In this document: in pieces, positions 1 through 13,700 of the stretch | Position numbering within the stretch: position 1 is the stretch's first letter | Layout of the letters: every line of letters begins with the position of its first letter | Assembly: GCA_018398575.1 (NCBI GenBank) | Contig: JAGTXZ010000005.1 | Span: 2,666,001-2,730,000, forward strand | Direction of reading: 5' to 3' | Length of the DNA: 64,000 nucleotides | Source of the DNA: Ampelomyces quisqualis | Lineage: Eukaryota > Ascomycota > Dothideomycetes > Pleosporales > Phaeosphaeriaceae | Notes under the pieces: model-generated | What the model was told of the DNA's origin: nothing | The model's input: the letters and a program-made list of their open reading frames with translations, nothing else | Databases searched by the model: none | Translations under genes and position numbers: made by a program

Positions 1-3000
1 TAGGCAGTAAATAGTTACAGAGGTTGTAGACGTAATAATGTAATAAATAAAAGTAGCTACCTTATGTAGATAGATTCTATAACCTCTCTGCAACTATTAG
101 ACTAAAGGTAGTTACTAAGGTGTTTTATTCTTATATACTTATTAGTTAAGTATTAAAGTATGTACCTACAGTTTAGGCAATATACGTATAATTTGCTGCT
201 TTTAATATAGGTCTCTTCTCTAAATTAAGTCTATATAATAGTAGAACGTTTAGCTCTACTCTATTAAGGATTAGAATTATTAGAGTCTTAGGCCTATAAC
301 GTGTTTAGCTACTAGGCATCCTATACAGTATATACAGTAGCATTGTCTTAAATTAGCTGCTTAAGAACAGTAACTATTCTCTTAATTCTAGACTTAAAGA
401 TTTAGGAGGCGTTAAGTATAAATTTGTAGAGTATTTTAGGCAGATTAGAGTATAGGTTGTCTAAAAGTAAAGAGGGGTTGCTTAGGTCTATGTGTGTAAT
501 AAAAAAGTGTAATAACAAAGTAGCAATGTCTTGTAAGAAGAAAGTAGTAATTGCAGCAACAATAGAATAGCAAAACTATAGTTTAGCGTTACTTTAAGTA
601 AGAGAGGTAGGCGTTCTGCTAGAGGCGTTATTCCCCTAGTTAGGGGGCAGATAGTAGGGCTAAACTTTTGGAAATTAAGAAATTAGGTTTTATAGTAGTA
701 GTAAAATTTTTAGGTCTTAACTATATTAGGCAATAGTATACAGTAGATTTAATTATACATGTTACTTAGCGTCTAAACAGCTCTTCTAAGTACTATTAGA
801 GAACTTCTTTTAGGTACTATTGCTCTAATCCTTATCCTCCTTATCTTTATATTTATTAGGCAACGTCTTGTAGTATGCCTCTAGCTCTTTACTAGAATCT
901 TTAACCTCTTTCTTATATTTAGTCTTATTGCGTTCCTTAACGTATAGCATATTACTATAGAGCTCTAGAGGCTAATTAAACATAGGAAGGAGGTGTTAGC
1001 TTACGCCTTCTAGTAGACTAGTTAGAATAAGTATATAATAAAATAACGTAATAAACTTCCTGCTAATTCTAATTAGTTACTAGAGCTCACTTGTTAGGCG
1101 TTAGCTTATTGCAAAATTTAAGCCATTTAGCCTTAGCCTATAGTGTCTTAAAGCTATTCCTCTTAAGGAGGTGTAGCCTACAAGTATACTCCCTTTAGAG
1201 TATTTCTTCTATAGCTCTACTAGGCCTATAAACACAAGTATAAGCTTAAGCTAACAATTTTTTTTGCTTTAAGTCTAAAGTTGCTGTAGAGGACCTCTTT
1301 ATAACAATGTTGTAGGCGCGTATATTAATTCTAATTTAGATAGCCTTCTATTTTTAATTGATTTAAGTAATAGAAGCTGTTAACTACTTAGCTTTGCATA
1401 TTAGTATAAATAACGTAATAAAAAGGTTTAATAACTTACTAGATTACTTGCTATTAAAACGCTTTACTGCCTAGGCCTTAAGCTTATACTTAAGTTTCTT
1501 AGCTTATTACCTTAAAGACAACGCTTTGTACCTATTACCTCTCTTAACCTTCTTCTTAAGCTAGTATTTAGCTAATTGGTCTAAGGACTTAGCCTTTGCA
1601 ATAGCAGCTAGCTCCCTAAATTGCATAGCGCTGCTGCTAAGCTGCCTACTAAAGTTAACTTAGAAATTTGTTAGTTAGCCTTACTTTAGCGTATTACTAC
1701 TACAAGAGTTAAGGATATAGCTAATCTTATTATCTCTAGAAGCAAAACCCTAGACAAATAAGTATAATTTATAGTAAAGTTCTAAGAATGTTACTATTGT
1801 AAGCTAGGCCTACTTCTCTTCCTTAAAATTTAGCAGAACTCTAACAAGAATAGGCAGTAGAAAGCCTTTAGGCTTGTTAACAACCTTAATTTTCTTAAAC
1901 TTAATAGATTCTATAGCGCTAAGTGTAATAAAGTAATGTAATAAAGCGTGTTACTTTTATAGGCGTATAGCTTTAGTATTTTATTTTAGCAGCCTATAAC
2001 TAATAACGCAGTAAGTTAGTCTATGCGTAAGCAGGCTACTAGCGTGCTTTCTGCCTACTACCTACGCTTACTACCTTTTAGCCTATTTTACATAAACAAC
2101 TAATAAGTCTATAAAAATCTACTCTTTAATTTTAATATATAGCTAGAACAAAAGCTAGCGCAATTCTAGGTAGGCCTGTAAGTTAATACAGTTTTTTATT
2201 ACGTTCTAGTCTTCTAGTAGCGCTAGCAGTTTTAAACTAGCTCCTACAGGAATTTTACGCTAAGACCTAATTTCCTACGCTAAGCCTGCTTACTGCTTAT
2301 TTACTAGGCACTAAAACAACCTAAATTATTACAATATTAAATCTACAACTCTATAACACTACTACTATAGCTCTATAAAAACGCAAATCTAAAGTTAAGA
2401 ACGCTGTTACTAAGAACACTATAGTTGCTAAAGACCTAGCTAGTAAGGCTGCTAGGAAATCTGCTAGAAAAAGCCTAGCTATAAAAACTTAAAAAGCAGC
2501 TCCTAAAAAAAAAGGCACTTTAAGCTAGGTAGTAGGTTATTATAATTCTTTATTACGCTTATTTACTTACTGCTTAAAGCTGTGTTACTAAGAGAGATCT
2601 GCTAATACTAGAGGTCTACTAAGCTCCTTATCTGCAAGCTGCTCTTCTAGTAACTTCTACGCAAAATAGCTTAAGAGTGCGTCTAAACTACTAGTAGTAG
2701 TCTTTACTTCTAAAAATTAGCTGTTAAGGTAGCTTAAGAGGCTGCTAAGGCCTATATAGTTAGTTTTTTTAAGAGTTTATTTCTTAACCCTATTTTTTTA
2801 ACAAAATTCTAACTAAATATAGATACAGATATAAATGCAATCTACGTAAAAAGAGTTACTATATAGGCAAAGGATGTTAGACTTGCGCTTAAGTACTATT
2901 AGAAGTTTAGCTCTTATTAAGCATTTGCGTAAAAGATCTAGAATCCTTTACTTTTATGTATATTAGAAATAAAGACCTAATTTCCTCTTTATTGTAATAG

Positions 3001-3203
3001 AAATTTGTAATTACTGTACTATTTTTGATATCCCTAGCATAGTTTTGCTCCTGTAAAATTTAGCATATTTTTAGAAACCTAATTTTATAAAATTAGTAGT
3101 TACATACTTTAAATTTTATTTCATTGCACAAAACTTATACAACCTAACCTTAACCTGCAATTAATTACTTCTAACCTAACCTCTACCTACTTTTAGCGTT
3201 AAT
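1..3203. other. unidentified RIP-degraded repeat
   Basis: No intact gene. If RIP-type stops are read through, a minus-strand frame can be followed over roughly 850-2000; it is rich in Lys/Gln and includes a basic stretch reading like RGNRYKALSLRQQAKKLKYK. A second, Lys/Ala-rich stretch reads on the + strand near 2380-2520. I do not recognise either. The region is not homologous to the outer 4.1 kb of the big element at 43760-47920, so it is not simply the missing end of the left copy. Most likely it is another old mobile element of unknown class. Confidence 0.4.
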
Positions 3204-3279
3204 TAAATAGGTAAGAGTTAGGTTAGGTATAGGGTCTTACGTAAAGGTACCCTACCTTAACCTAACCCCTACCTATTTA
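3204..3279. repeat. 76-bp near-perfect palindrome with telomere-like C-rich strand
   Basis: The sequence starts TAAATAGGTA and ends TACCTATTTA; the two halves are reverse complements with about four mismatches over 35 bp. Each arm contains a GTTAGGTTAGG/CCTTAACCTAACC-type core. A further copy of the same arm lies just upstream at about 3171-3189 and pairs with 3207-3226, giving three arms in alternating orientation. It lies immediately next to the point (about 3281) where homology to the big inverted repeat stops. Confidence 0.7.
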
Positions 3280-4195
3280 CTGCTGTAAGAATTCCTTTAG
3301 TATACTACTATAAGTTAGTCTAAGGCATGCAGTATACTTAAGCTATTTATCTATTATTAGGCTGCGTATTATCTTTAGGTAGTTAGCCTGTAGGTTTGCC
3401 TGTTTAATCTTGTTATATGCGTCCTCTTATTAGATAGAATCTGTTATCTCTTTAACCTATATGCGCTAGTCTACTACTTTAATATTATAGCCTATTCTTA
3501 CAATTACTTGCAATATATTGTTAGTAGTTATTGTCTTTGCATTACTTATGTACTATTTATTTAATTAAGGTAGCTACTACTTATACTTATTGTTACGTTC
3601 TTATAACGCGCGTATTATATAATATATTACGCATAATAGTTAAGAATAGTGTAGGCAGGTGCAAGAATAGTAGAATAGCTATAGCTTAGTTAGCGTGTGT
3701 AGGTGTGCTTGTGTTATATACTTACTTGTAATAGTATTATAATATATAGCGTAGTGTAGTAAATGTAACGTAGAAAATTATATATATTTGTGTTATAGTA
3801 CTATTATTCTTATTGTGTAGTTATAGTGCGTTTGTTATAGTAACGTAGTATTATATAGTTATAGTAGTAGGTTAAATTATATGTATAAGTAAAAGTAAGT
3901 AGAGTTTTATTCTAGTATTATATAGCCTTTTACCTAGCGCGAACGCGTTATGTTATGTCTTTAAGGTAAGTAAAGGTGTATTCTAGAAGAGGCGCCTCTT
4001 ACTGCGTATTACTTTTAGTATAGTACTATATAGTACTATATAATACTATATAGTACTAAGTAAAATTCTTACCTTTTAGGTTTTTGTATTATAATATAGG
4101 TAACTTACCTCTTGTATATTATGTTAGTAGTACTCTCTTTAGTCTAGCAGGCAAACTTAGCTAAACCTACTAGTGCTATTGTAGTAGATAGGTTA

Positions 4196-4443
4196 TACTA
4201 AAACCTTAGTCCTCTTACAGTAGTACTATACTATACTGTCTAGTGCACTACCTTATTCTAATGTCTATAGCTCTATATAGTGTAATAATATTTATTAAAT
4301 AATTATTACTTTATTCTAGGTAGCTAGCAATATATATATATACCTTCTATAGTCCTAGATTTATAGTATTGTGTTTAATAGTTTATATCTGTTTCTTTAG
4401 TGTAGCAGGTATAACTACAGGACTCTAGCCTTAGTAAAAACAC
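4196..4443. mobile_element. ~248-bp insertion of unknown type in the left arm
   Basis: This block is absent at the matching site of the right copy (near 42690), where the flanks run together (GATAGGTTACGCAATAAGG on the reverse strand). It begins near TACTAAAACC and ends near TAAAAACAC. No clear terminal repeats or target duplication are visible, so a solo LTR or MITE is possible but unproven. The boundaries are good to a few bases. Confidence 0.55.
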
Positions 4444-4479
4444 GTAACAAGGCTGCGTTAGAAGGTTTAAGTTATGTGC

Positions 4480-6250
4480 TAGCGTCTAGTAGTTTATATA
4501 GAATTATAGAGAAATCTTTTATACGTTTGCAGTTATGTTAGCAAAAGAAGCTGTCTGTTACCTTCTGTTCCTTTATATTATATAGTTCTATTATAATTCT
4601 ATATTATCTATTAGTGTATCTAATACCCTAGACTGTGTGCTATTAGCGTAGACAGTAGTTAACAGATCTTTATAGTGTACGCAGCTTGCAGCTAGTAAGG
4701 AAGTATACAGTAGCTTGCTTCTGTTATACATTTTAATATTAGTTTAAGACATTTATGTTTTTAACTAGATGATTCTGCCTTACGTTTTATAGATTTGTTT
4801 GTAAGAAGATTAGTTTCTCTTTTTAACACTAAGTTTGCTGTTAATATAGTAGTATTTCTTTGTTTAGGTATTTTTTCTTAGTATTAGTAACTAATGTTAC
4901 AAAGTGTGTACTACGCAGTATCTTATAAAGAATACTATTATTATCTATAGTCTTGTGTTCTTGTATAATAGCCTTGTCTTTTGTTAACAAATCTTGTAGT
5001 ATAGTGTCTCTACTTAATACTAGTAAACTAGAGTACTTAACTTTCTACGCTACTGTCTTGCCTAGATGTTACGATATATATATAATTTCTTAACAACTCT
5101 ACTCTTTTAGTTATATAGATTATGTGCTACTACTTTAGATTATTAATCTAGTCTTTAGCTTAATATAGTTAGTGCTAGGTAATTATTCTTTAATTTTAGT
5201 GTTTACTAGGCTAATATTGTCTAGTTATTTTAGTTAATGCGCTAGCTAAAATACTAGAGATTGCAGGCCCTATAAGATAATTTGTGCAATAGCTATTCTT
5301 GTTCTAGTTAAGAATAGTATTGTTACGCTTTTCTAACTATAACTACACTATAACATTACTCTTAGTTTTTACACTTATAGATAGCCTAGTGTTGTCTTAT
5401 TTTAGGTATATAGCATTCTTGTATTTGTATTAGCGTAGTCTTACTACCTAGTTGCGTATATCTTACTTTATTATATTAGTTAGTATTATAACCTCTATTG
5501 CTATAATAAGCCTACAGTACATTAATACTATATATACTAAACGTTCTGTAGCAATTAGTAGCTTATCTAAAGCTCTACTACTACGTGTTAATAAAGCAAG
5601 AACCTATTAATTAGTAATAATACTTGTCTGTTTATATAGTTATTAAACTACTTTAGCTATTCTAGTATAATGTTAGTGTCTATTTAGGTAGAGTTATTAT
5701 TCTAATAGACAGAACTAAGACTACAAATGTTTAGGTTCTTCTTACTATTTATACAAGTTGTATAGTTTAAGAATCCTATAAACTATAGAGGCACTTAGTC
5801 TAAGCTATCTACGTTTATGCACAGTACACTAGTTATATACTTTTTGTCTAGTCTAGGTCTAGCTCTTAGATTGTCTGCTAACGTATATTAGGGCAAGTGT
5901 TTCTAGTATATACTAGCCTTGTCTATGTTGTATAAATTCTTAGGCGCATATCTACTTACTATGTTGCAAATCTCTTTTATTATAAGCTTAGTGTCCTTAA
6001 CTATTATACTGCTGTAGTTGCCTACTGTTTTTGCAAACTGTTTATATAACTGTACGCTATATTGTTGTTTATATATAGTAAGCTATCTGTTATTAAACTC
6101 TAGTATTTTGCAGCTATTATATTTAGGCAGCTGTTACTAAAGTTAACGTGTAGTTTTGCAAATTATGTTATTAGTAACATTAACGCAGGCTGCCTGCAAC
6201 TCTATATACTAGTTATTTAGAGCTGCCTTAAGAGTTTTCTATTACAGACG
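4480..6250 (-). pseudogene. pogo/Fot1-like transposase remnant, left copy
   Basis: Reverse-complement counterpart of 40080-41960. It matches the right copy up to the segment coding the third catalytic region (about 5490-5520), then jumps over roughly 650 bp (right 41014-41660) and resumes near 5470. RIP-type stops interrupt every frame. The deletion removes the C-terminal part that in the right copy still contains a 64-codon open frame. Confidence 0.7.
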
Positions 6251-6784
6251 CCTATTATACGCGTAGTTATAGCTAGTATATTTAGTTTTGTTACTGTCTA
6301 GGTATTTTTGCGTTGTTAGAAGGATATTAGTTATATTATTTAGTTGCACATAGTAGCAAAAGGCTCTAGTAGCTTATATAGTAAGTTATTATAGTATTTA
6401 ATATAGAAATAATGCTTTATATTTGCAAACCTTAACACGTTCTATAATAGTCTAGGCACAACTATATTACTAGTTAGGTATTAGACCTTAACCTATCTAT
6501 AAACTAGATAATATAGGCTTACTATTATAGTAGTAGAATAATAGTAGAAACTCAATGTATTTACAAAGAGTAATCTACTATCTAATATAGTAAAGATAAT
6601 ACACTTGCGCATGCTAATACTCTAGTAGCTACTTATAGCATTTAATATAAAACAAAACTTAAGCTTAGCCTTAAACCTATACTAGTATAATTGTAGCACT
6701 AATTAGTTACTCTAGGTTCTTATTGCAATAGATAGCTCGCAATTAACGCTAATAGTACTCTCTAGTAGATAATAGTTGCAGATA

Positions 6785-7130
6785 GTGCAACGCAACTATA
6801 GCTACTAGTTATTAGAAGAGCCTACTATAGTAGTAGGTTGCGTGCAGTACTAGTAGTATTCTTTAGTAGATAACAGTTGCTAATAGTGCAACACAACTGT
6901 AGCTGCTAGTTATTAAAAGAGCCTGCTACAGTAGTAGATTACGTATAGCACTAGTAGTATTCTATAGTAAACAACAGTTACTAATAGTGCAACGTAACTG
7001 TAGCTGCTAGTTATTAAAAGAGCCTGCTGTAGTAGTAGGTTGCGTGCAGCACTAGCAGTATTCTCTAGTAGACAATAGTTACTAATAGTGCAACGCAACT
7101 ATAGCTACTAGTTGTTAAAAGAGTTAAATT
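6785..7130. repeat. 101-bp tandem array, left copy (4 units)
   Basis: The marker GTGCAAC recurs at 6785, 6886, 6987 and 7088, an exact 101-bp period. Each unit holds short inverted segments such as CTACTATAGTAGTAGG. The right copy has seven units; the three-unit difference (303 bp) accounts exactly for the offset between the arms across this array. A 61-codon open frame here is a product of the repeat and not a gene. Confidence 0.9.
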
Positions 7131-7690
7131 ATAGAGATTAATACGTTTAAGGTGTTTACTACCTTATATACTATACATAAGATTTATAAAGTATTATACA
7201 TTACTTCTTATATATATTTCTTTCTACTAAGCGTTTCTAAGACAAATAAATATAGGCTTGTTATTTTAATTTATATAGGTGTTCTTTAAGGTCTTAGCTA
7301 TGCCTACTAGCGTAGTAAGTATCCTTTTTATTAATAGCTAGCAGCATCTTAGAATAGATAAGTTTAATGCGCGTAACTTCTTTACGTTAGTAGAAGTTTT
7401 TAAAGCTATAATAAAGCTTAGTAATAATAGAAGACTTAATGTTATATAAGTTATAGTTAGAATATTTTAATATCTAGACGTTAGATTGCTACTTATAGAG
7501 TCTAATAGAAATGCATTATATATAGTATAAGAGAGATTACAGCTACTTAGGTAGGCTTTGCTTTTAAAGAGCTTAATAAGAGTACTAGAATAGAAATATC
7601 TTAACAAACAACTGTAACTTAACGTTGTCCTTAATTTTTGCTTATAACAATATATAGACAAAAGCATGTAAATTGTAGTTGTATCTCTAA
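7131..7690 (-). pseudogene. decayed frame between tandem arrays, left copy
   Basis: Counterpart of 38500-39060. A 66-codon open stretch survives (7467-7667), and the frame continues on both sides if RIP stops are read through. It is rich in Ser, Tyr and Leu. I do not recognise it. It lies between the 101-bp and 147-bp arrays and may be part of an element gene or simply non-coding sequence. Confidence 0.35.
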
Positions 7691-7727
7691 TATCTTCTAG
7701 TTACCTAATAGTATAAGAATTTCGTTC

Positions 7728-8195
7728 TTAAGTTAGGCTAAGTTACTAATATATATTACAGGTTATAACAAAGTTATTGCAATAATAGCGCTCTTAGGTT
7801 AGGCTAAGTTGTTAATATACGCACTAGAATACTATTATAGCTGTTGTTGTAGAGATTCTTACTATTAAACATGTTATAAGGTATCTTAGTTAAGTAATAG
7901 TATTACAGGATATAACAAAGTTATTACAATAACAGCGCTCTTAAGTTAGGCAAAGTTGTTAATATGCGCACTAGAATGCTATTGTAGCTGTTATTGTAGA
8001 GATTCTTACTATTAAATACGTTATAAGGTATCTTAGTTAAGTAATAGTATTGCAAGACATAACAAAGTTGTTGTAACAATAGTACTCTTAAGTTAGGCTA
8101 AGTTGTTAATGTGTGCACTAGAATACTATTATAGCTATTGTTATAGAGATTCTTACTGTTAAACACGTTATAAGGTATTTTAGTTAAGTAATAGT
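7728..8195. repeat. ~147-bp tandem array, left copy, proximal part
   Basis: Units are marked by TTAAGTTAGGCTAAGTTG and TTAGTTAAGTAATAG. About three full units lie here and the array resumes at 15734 after the Copia insertion. It corresponds to the four-unit array at 37844-38430. The last five bases (8191-8195, ATAGT) are the left target-site duplication of the Copia element. Confidence 0.85.
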
Positions 8196-8413
8196 TGTAA
8201 TAGAGGATGTAAATTAGTAGATTACAAGGTTGTTACGTGTAATAACCAAGCATGTTACTAATAAGATAGAATCTATTTAGGACTAGACTAACTTATTAAG
8301 CTGTTTCTTAGCTTAGTGTATTTAATCTAATTAATTCTTACATAGTATAGAACAAGTAATACAATCCTTTTTACTTACAACAATTTAATCTATAGTATTG
8401 CTTAGCTCTTACA
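8196..8413 (+). repeat. 5' LTR of the Copia element (218 bp)
   Basis: Starts TGTAATAGAGG, ends CTCTTACA. It differs from the 3' LTR at about ten positions, eight of them transitions. The sequence following it (GTTATAAGCCCTG) is where a primer-binding site would lie, but I cannot assign the tRNA. Confidence 0.93.
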
Positions 8414-8589
8414 GTTATAAGCCCTGCGTTATAAAACTGTAGTGTTAATTCCCTCTGCGCACCTAGTACTACTAAGGTACTCCCTAGATTAACAATTACT
8501 CTAAAACTCCTTTAAACTCTCTTTTGAATACTCTTCTTAAACCAACTGGTTAATAATTATAGACTCCTATCCTAACAACAAGATTAGCC

Positions 8590-11500
8590 TAAACGTTCTT
8601 TTAAACAGTTAGTTAGACTAGCTATACTAGTTTGCACAGCTCTAGCTTTATGCTTGTAACAAAAGAGTCTAGAATTAGATTAACTTAGACAGCGACACAG
8701 TGCTCCTAATTGACGATTAAGAACCTAAATATCTAGAGCTTCTAGCTGCTCTAAGCTAACTAGTCTCTGCTCTACTACCTGGAGCTACTAATCTGAAAAC
8801 TCAAATCTGCGATAAAGCTTTTAATTAATATAATCTAAAGCTAGTTGCCTATAAACTTGCCTCTAGTAGTTACAAAGAAGATGTTTGCTAATACAAAGTT
8901 AATACGTTAAAATAGACTAGGTAAGCAGCTAAGCTTAGGAACGTCTAGAAATAGATTAGTTAAATAGTAGCTAAGGATCTAATTGCACTAGCAGCAATTA
9001 AAATGCTTAACTCTTTAGAAACAACTCTCTAAGCCTTAATTAAGATTCTTAAGCATAACCTTGCTGTAACAGACAATAATACTATGTACCTAGTTAGGCA
9101 GCAATATTAAGCCTATCTAGAAAAGGCTAGGCATAGTAGAATTACTCTAGATAAATAGTTTAACAAATAGCAGGTAATCTATAGGAAGGCTTAAGCGCTC
9201 TAAGTTACAGAGATAGAAGGACAACTTGCCCTTACTAATTTTCTAGACGCCCTATCTGCTAGGATTGCTCCTAACTAGGCTTAATTAATGCGTTAGGATA
9301 TTATTAAAGATACAGGCTTTAGTTGACTAGCTATAACTATATACAATCTAGCTAAGATCTTTTCCCTTATGCTTTAGAAACAAGCAATTCTTGCTACTAA
9401 AGAAAAGACCTATTTAGCCTTTGCAACCCTTAGAAACATTAAGAACTTAAAAAATAAGGATTCTGATCTAAAGAACAAAGGCAAAGACAATTTGAAGCTA
9501 AAATCTTACCTGTGCAAGAACAATAAGAAGTACAAATAGGACCTAATAGATTGTCTCTAACTAAAGATTGTAATTACTAGATTAGCTTTACTAGGAAAAG
9601 TACTAATTAAGATCTCTGATTTTAACTAAAAGAAGGTCCTTAAGCAGCTTAACACTACTAAGTAGGCTGCACTTAATAATAAGATTAAGAAAGCTAGTTA
9701 GACGCTACCTATTGCAGCTAACTAGTTAACTTCTAGGACTAAGGCAGTAACATACCTAGAAGATGTTGTAGCAGTATTAATTAACCTAACTACTTTTAAT
9801 TAGGAACCTAATGTTACTAATCTAGACTTTAGAGTGTACACAACTACGTTTATAACCTATCTACTTTTAAGAAGCACTATTTACAAGAGAACAGGTACAG
9901 TGCACCTGGTTAATAATTAGTTACTTCTTGTTCTAGAGACGTTTAGTCCTACTTACTCTAAAGAAAGAGTTAAGGCTAGAACACAGTTACTTCCTATAAC
10001 TAGCTATAGCAATTAAGTAATTAAGAACGTCCTGCACAGTGTAGATAGTCCTTACGCTAGAGACCTAAAGCTTAAGAAGGTTAAAGTTGTAGATAGATTT
10101 TATGTAAATATTGTATCTGCAGCACTACTTAAGTAAGCAGGTATATAGCATAGTAGATTAAACAGCACTCTTTAGTTTAAATTATATAAGTAGAACGTTA
10201 TTATATACAAGCTTTATAAGGCCTATAACCTCTTGTTTATTAAATACAACTAGGTTACACACTATGTTCTGTAACTACTAATCCTGCACACGTTACATTA
10301 ATCTGACATTAATTACTTAAGAAATAATAACAAGGATCTATAGCACAAACATTAGGCTACCTAGGCTAGCAAGTACTCTAGGCTCTTGCCTAGTTAGCCT
10401 CAAACGTTAAGATAAATAGGACTAAAAGGATTAATTGTTAGGACTGCTTAGTTACCTATGCAGCTTAAGTAGTCTTACAGCAGCTAAGAGAAAGATTACT
10501 ACAACTATTCTATTAAGTTTTCTAGGAACTGTTTAAAATGCTAACAGGCAGGCTTTATAAAGAATAGTCCTTGATTATTAAAGAAGACTACTTAGGCAAG
10601 CTTTTTAACTACAACCTTTACAACAAGACGTTAATTAAGATTATAAGAGTAATTTACTAATTTACAGCCTAGGTTAGAAACAAATTTAATCTAAAGATTA
10701 TAGAAATCTATTAGAATAATAATACTGCGACTCAGCCTTAAAGAGAGCGTTTGTAGTATAAGGAGTAGGCAAATCAAAAAGAAATTAAAATACTACGCCT
10801 GCTACTATACACGCATTAGCCAAATAGATTAGCTAAGTAGGTAGACTAGAAGCTAATTACAAAATCAATTAAGATGCGCACAGGTACAAATCTTCTAACT
10901 AAGCTCTAGCTATATATTATAGATGCAGCTGCCTACTTACACAGCATAAGCCTATTAAAAATCCATAGTTTTTAATCCCTAAATAAGGTCCTGCACGCCT
11001 GGTTTAGGCAATATTTTTAATAGTACAAGCTAGTAATTACTAGGCACAGTACTGCTAATCTACACCTAAATTAGAGTAGTATTTATGCCTATAGCTGCAG
11101 AGCGTATCCTCTTAATTGCGACTAAGCAGTAGGTAGGAATAGGCGCAAGTTTAAAGTTAACTCTTATAGCTACATTAGATATCTAGTAGGCTATTAAGCC
11201 TCTAATATCTATTATATATAGGTCCTATTAATTAATTAAGTAATTGCATTAAGAGATGTTACCTTTAATAAATCTATATTCTACTCTAGTAACTAAGAAG
11301 ATAAGATGCCTAAGGAGTAGGCGCTTAAGATTATAGATATTTTACATGTTAGTAAACTTAATAATCCTAGGCAGGATATTAACCTGCCTGTTCTACAGGA
11401 TTAACTAAGCTAGGAAATTACTAAAGTTACTAAGCAACAGCTTAGGAGTAAGCATCTAATCCTAAGGATTATAGAGACTAGCTAATCTTATAATTACAAA

Positions 11501-13700
11501 GGAAAAGAAGTAAAAACTAAGAGGAGTGCTAGCAAGGCTAGCAAGCATTTAAGAATTCTCTTAGACTAAAGTAAATATACTAGGCTTGTAACGCTAGAGG
11601 CAACTCTAGAACTAGATAAGTTATCTAGTATTAAGCTTATTAAGCGTGTAGGATCTGACAGCCAAAGACTATTACTAGGTTCTAAAAGAGCTAGCCTATT
11701 AGTATCTAAGGATTAGATAGGTTCCTAACAGGATAGGCAGTTAGCCTTTTCCTCTCCTGCTACTTAACCTAAGAGCAGTAACTCTAGAGCTCTAGATAAA
11801 GCAGGATTAGTAAATCCTTCTATATAATTAAGTTGTTAACTGTAAAGAGCAGCTCCTAAGATTAATAAACTACTTAGTTAATACATGCTGCTTTGCTACA
11901 AGAAGAATTATAATAATTAGCTAGAGAGTAAGAGTATTAATACATTAATTGCAGATCTATTTGTAGATTGCTAGAAGAACAATTTTAAGAACACTTTTCT
12001 ACTAGGCCTTATAGAAGCCTAGACTAAGCGCTCTAGTTATAAAACACTAGACGCTATAATTATAATAGCTATGCTAAGTAATTAAAATTACTAAGTAGTT
12101 AAGAAGCGTGCTTATAGAAATAACATGCCTAAGCTGCCTAATATATAGAAGCAGATGCTTTAACATCTAAAAAATAACCTGTTATTAGATGCCTCTTTTA
12201 AGGAAATTGATTAGCTACATAAGAAAGGTACCTAGAAAGAGATTCTAAAGCACAAGTCTAAGGATTAACTAATCCTATTGAAATAGGTCTAGGTATATAA
12301 GTTTAATTAAGATAGTTACTTTCTAAAGTGTAAGGCTAGGCTTGTTGTAAGAGAAGATCTGTAGAAGAAGGACTTTCTACTTACTACGTACGCTACTACA
12401 CTTGCAGCCAAGTCTTTTAGGATTGCTATAGCTATTGCAGCCTAGTTTAATCTAGAAATTATACAATATAACGTAGTTAGAGCGTTTCTTAACGCCTTAA
12501 TTACAGCTAACAATCTAGTGTTCTGTAATCTACTAGATAGATTTAAGAAAGCTAGGCTTTGTGTAAGGCTTAACTAAGCGCTCTACAGGCTTAAAGAATC
12601 TCTATTACTTTAGTATAAGAAATTCTTAAGATTACTGCGCGAGATAGGACTACTTGCATCTAAAGAAGAACCTTGCCTTTTCTTTACTTAGGATTAAACA
12701 ATCTTTATTCTGTTCTACGTTAATAATATCCTGCTTATTTACTAGAAGAATTATAAGCTTAAAGCTAAGGATCTATAGTCTAAGATTATTAGCAAATATA
12801 AAATCTAGGATTAAGGACTAGTTGAATAGTTCCTTAGGATCAGAGTTATCTAAAATAGATTAGACTAATCAATTACTCTAGTCTATAACGCCTATATTAA
12901 TAAGATTAGTAAGAAATTTAGACTATACAATAGATTATTCCCTCTAACACTATTGCTATTTAAGGAGCTCTACAAGAACACTAGAGAAGCTAGTAAGTAA
13001 GAAATTAAGGCCTATTAAGAAAGAGTTAGATTAGTCTTTTACACTGCAATCATAATCTGCCTAGATATAGCCTATGCAGTCTTAAAGCTTTCCTATTTCT
13101 TAACTAATCCTTTAGACAAGTATATTAAAGCTGTAGAATAGGTAATTATGTATCTCTATTAAACAAGGTTTAATTTAATTAAGTATAAGGATTTTAAAAG
13201 TCTAGAACTAACTATTTGCAAGGACGCCTCCTTTGCTAATAATAATTTAACCAGGCGTTCCTTACATAGTTATATAGCTATTCTGTTTAGAGGAGCAATC
13301 TCTTAGAAAGCTGCGAGACAAGAATTAGTTACTACCTTAACTATAGAAGCTAAGCTACTTGCTCTAGAATACGCTGCAGAAGAATCTATAGGGCTTAGCT
13401 AGTTCTTTAAGAAGCTTACGCTTAATCTAGAAGATCTATAAAATATCTAGTGTAATAATTAGCAGACTATCTAGCTAGTTATAAGGAAAAATAAGCAGAT
13501 ATCTACAAAGCTTAAGTATGTTAACATTTAGAATATATAGCTTAGGCAAGAGCACTTAAAAGGATTATTCTAAGTATTCTATCTAGAATCTGGATTAATG
13601 CTAGCTAATAGTCTTACTAAGAACCTTACCTATTAACAATTTCTTAAGTTTAAGCAGCTTCTTAACCTTAAGGATATAAGGAAGTTACTTACAAAGTAAG
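8590..13700 (+). pseudogene. Copia gag-pol polyprotein remnant
   Basis: Recognised by reading through TAG/TAA. A poorly defined gag-like part precedes about 9900. The integrase core is visible at about 10580-10980, with EIYQNNNT (10701-10726) for the second catalytic Asp and THQPNRLAKQ (10810-10840) where a copia integrase has EPNG-type sequence around the Glu. Reverse transcriptase spans about 12180-13000, with the active site YVDD altered to YVNN at 12716-12730 by G-to-A change. RNase H follows at about 13200-13560 with KDASFANNN in place of a CDADFA-type motif, then EAKLLALE and CNNQQTI. Dozens of stops; not functional. Confidence 0.88.

Noticed and set aside
3150..3280. True telomere end
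   Set aside because: Only a few degenerate TTAGG-like units in alternating orientation; no long TTAGGG tract, and sequence continues on both sides.
6913..7098. 61-codon open frame, repeated at 39081-39266
   Set aside because: Lies inside the 101-bp tandem array; identity of the two reflects the inverted duplication and not protein conservation.
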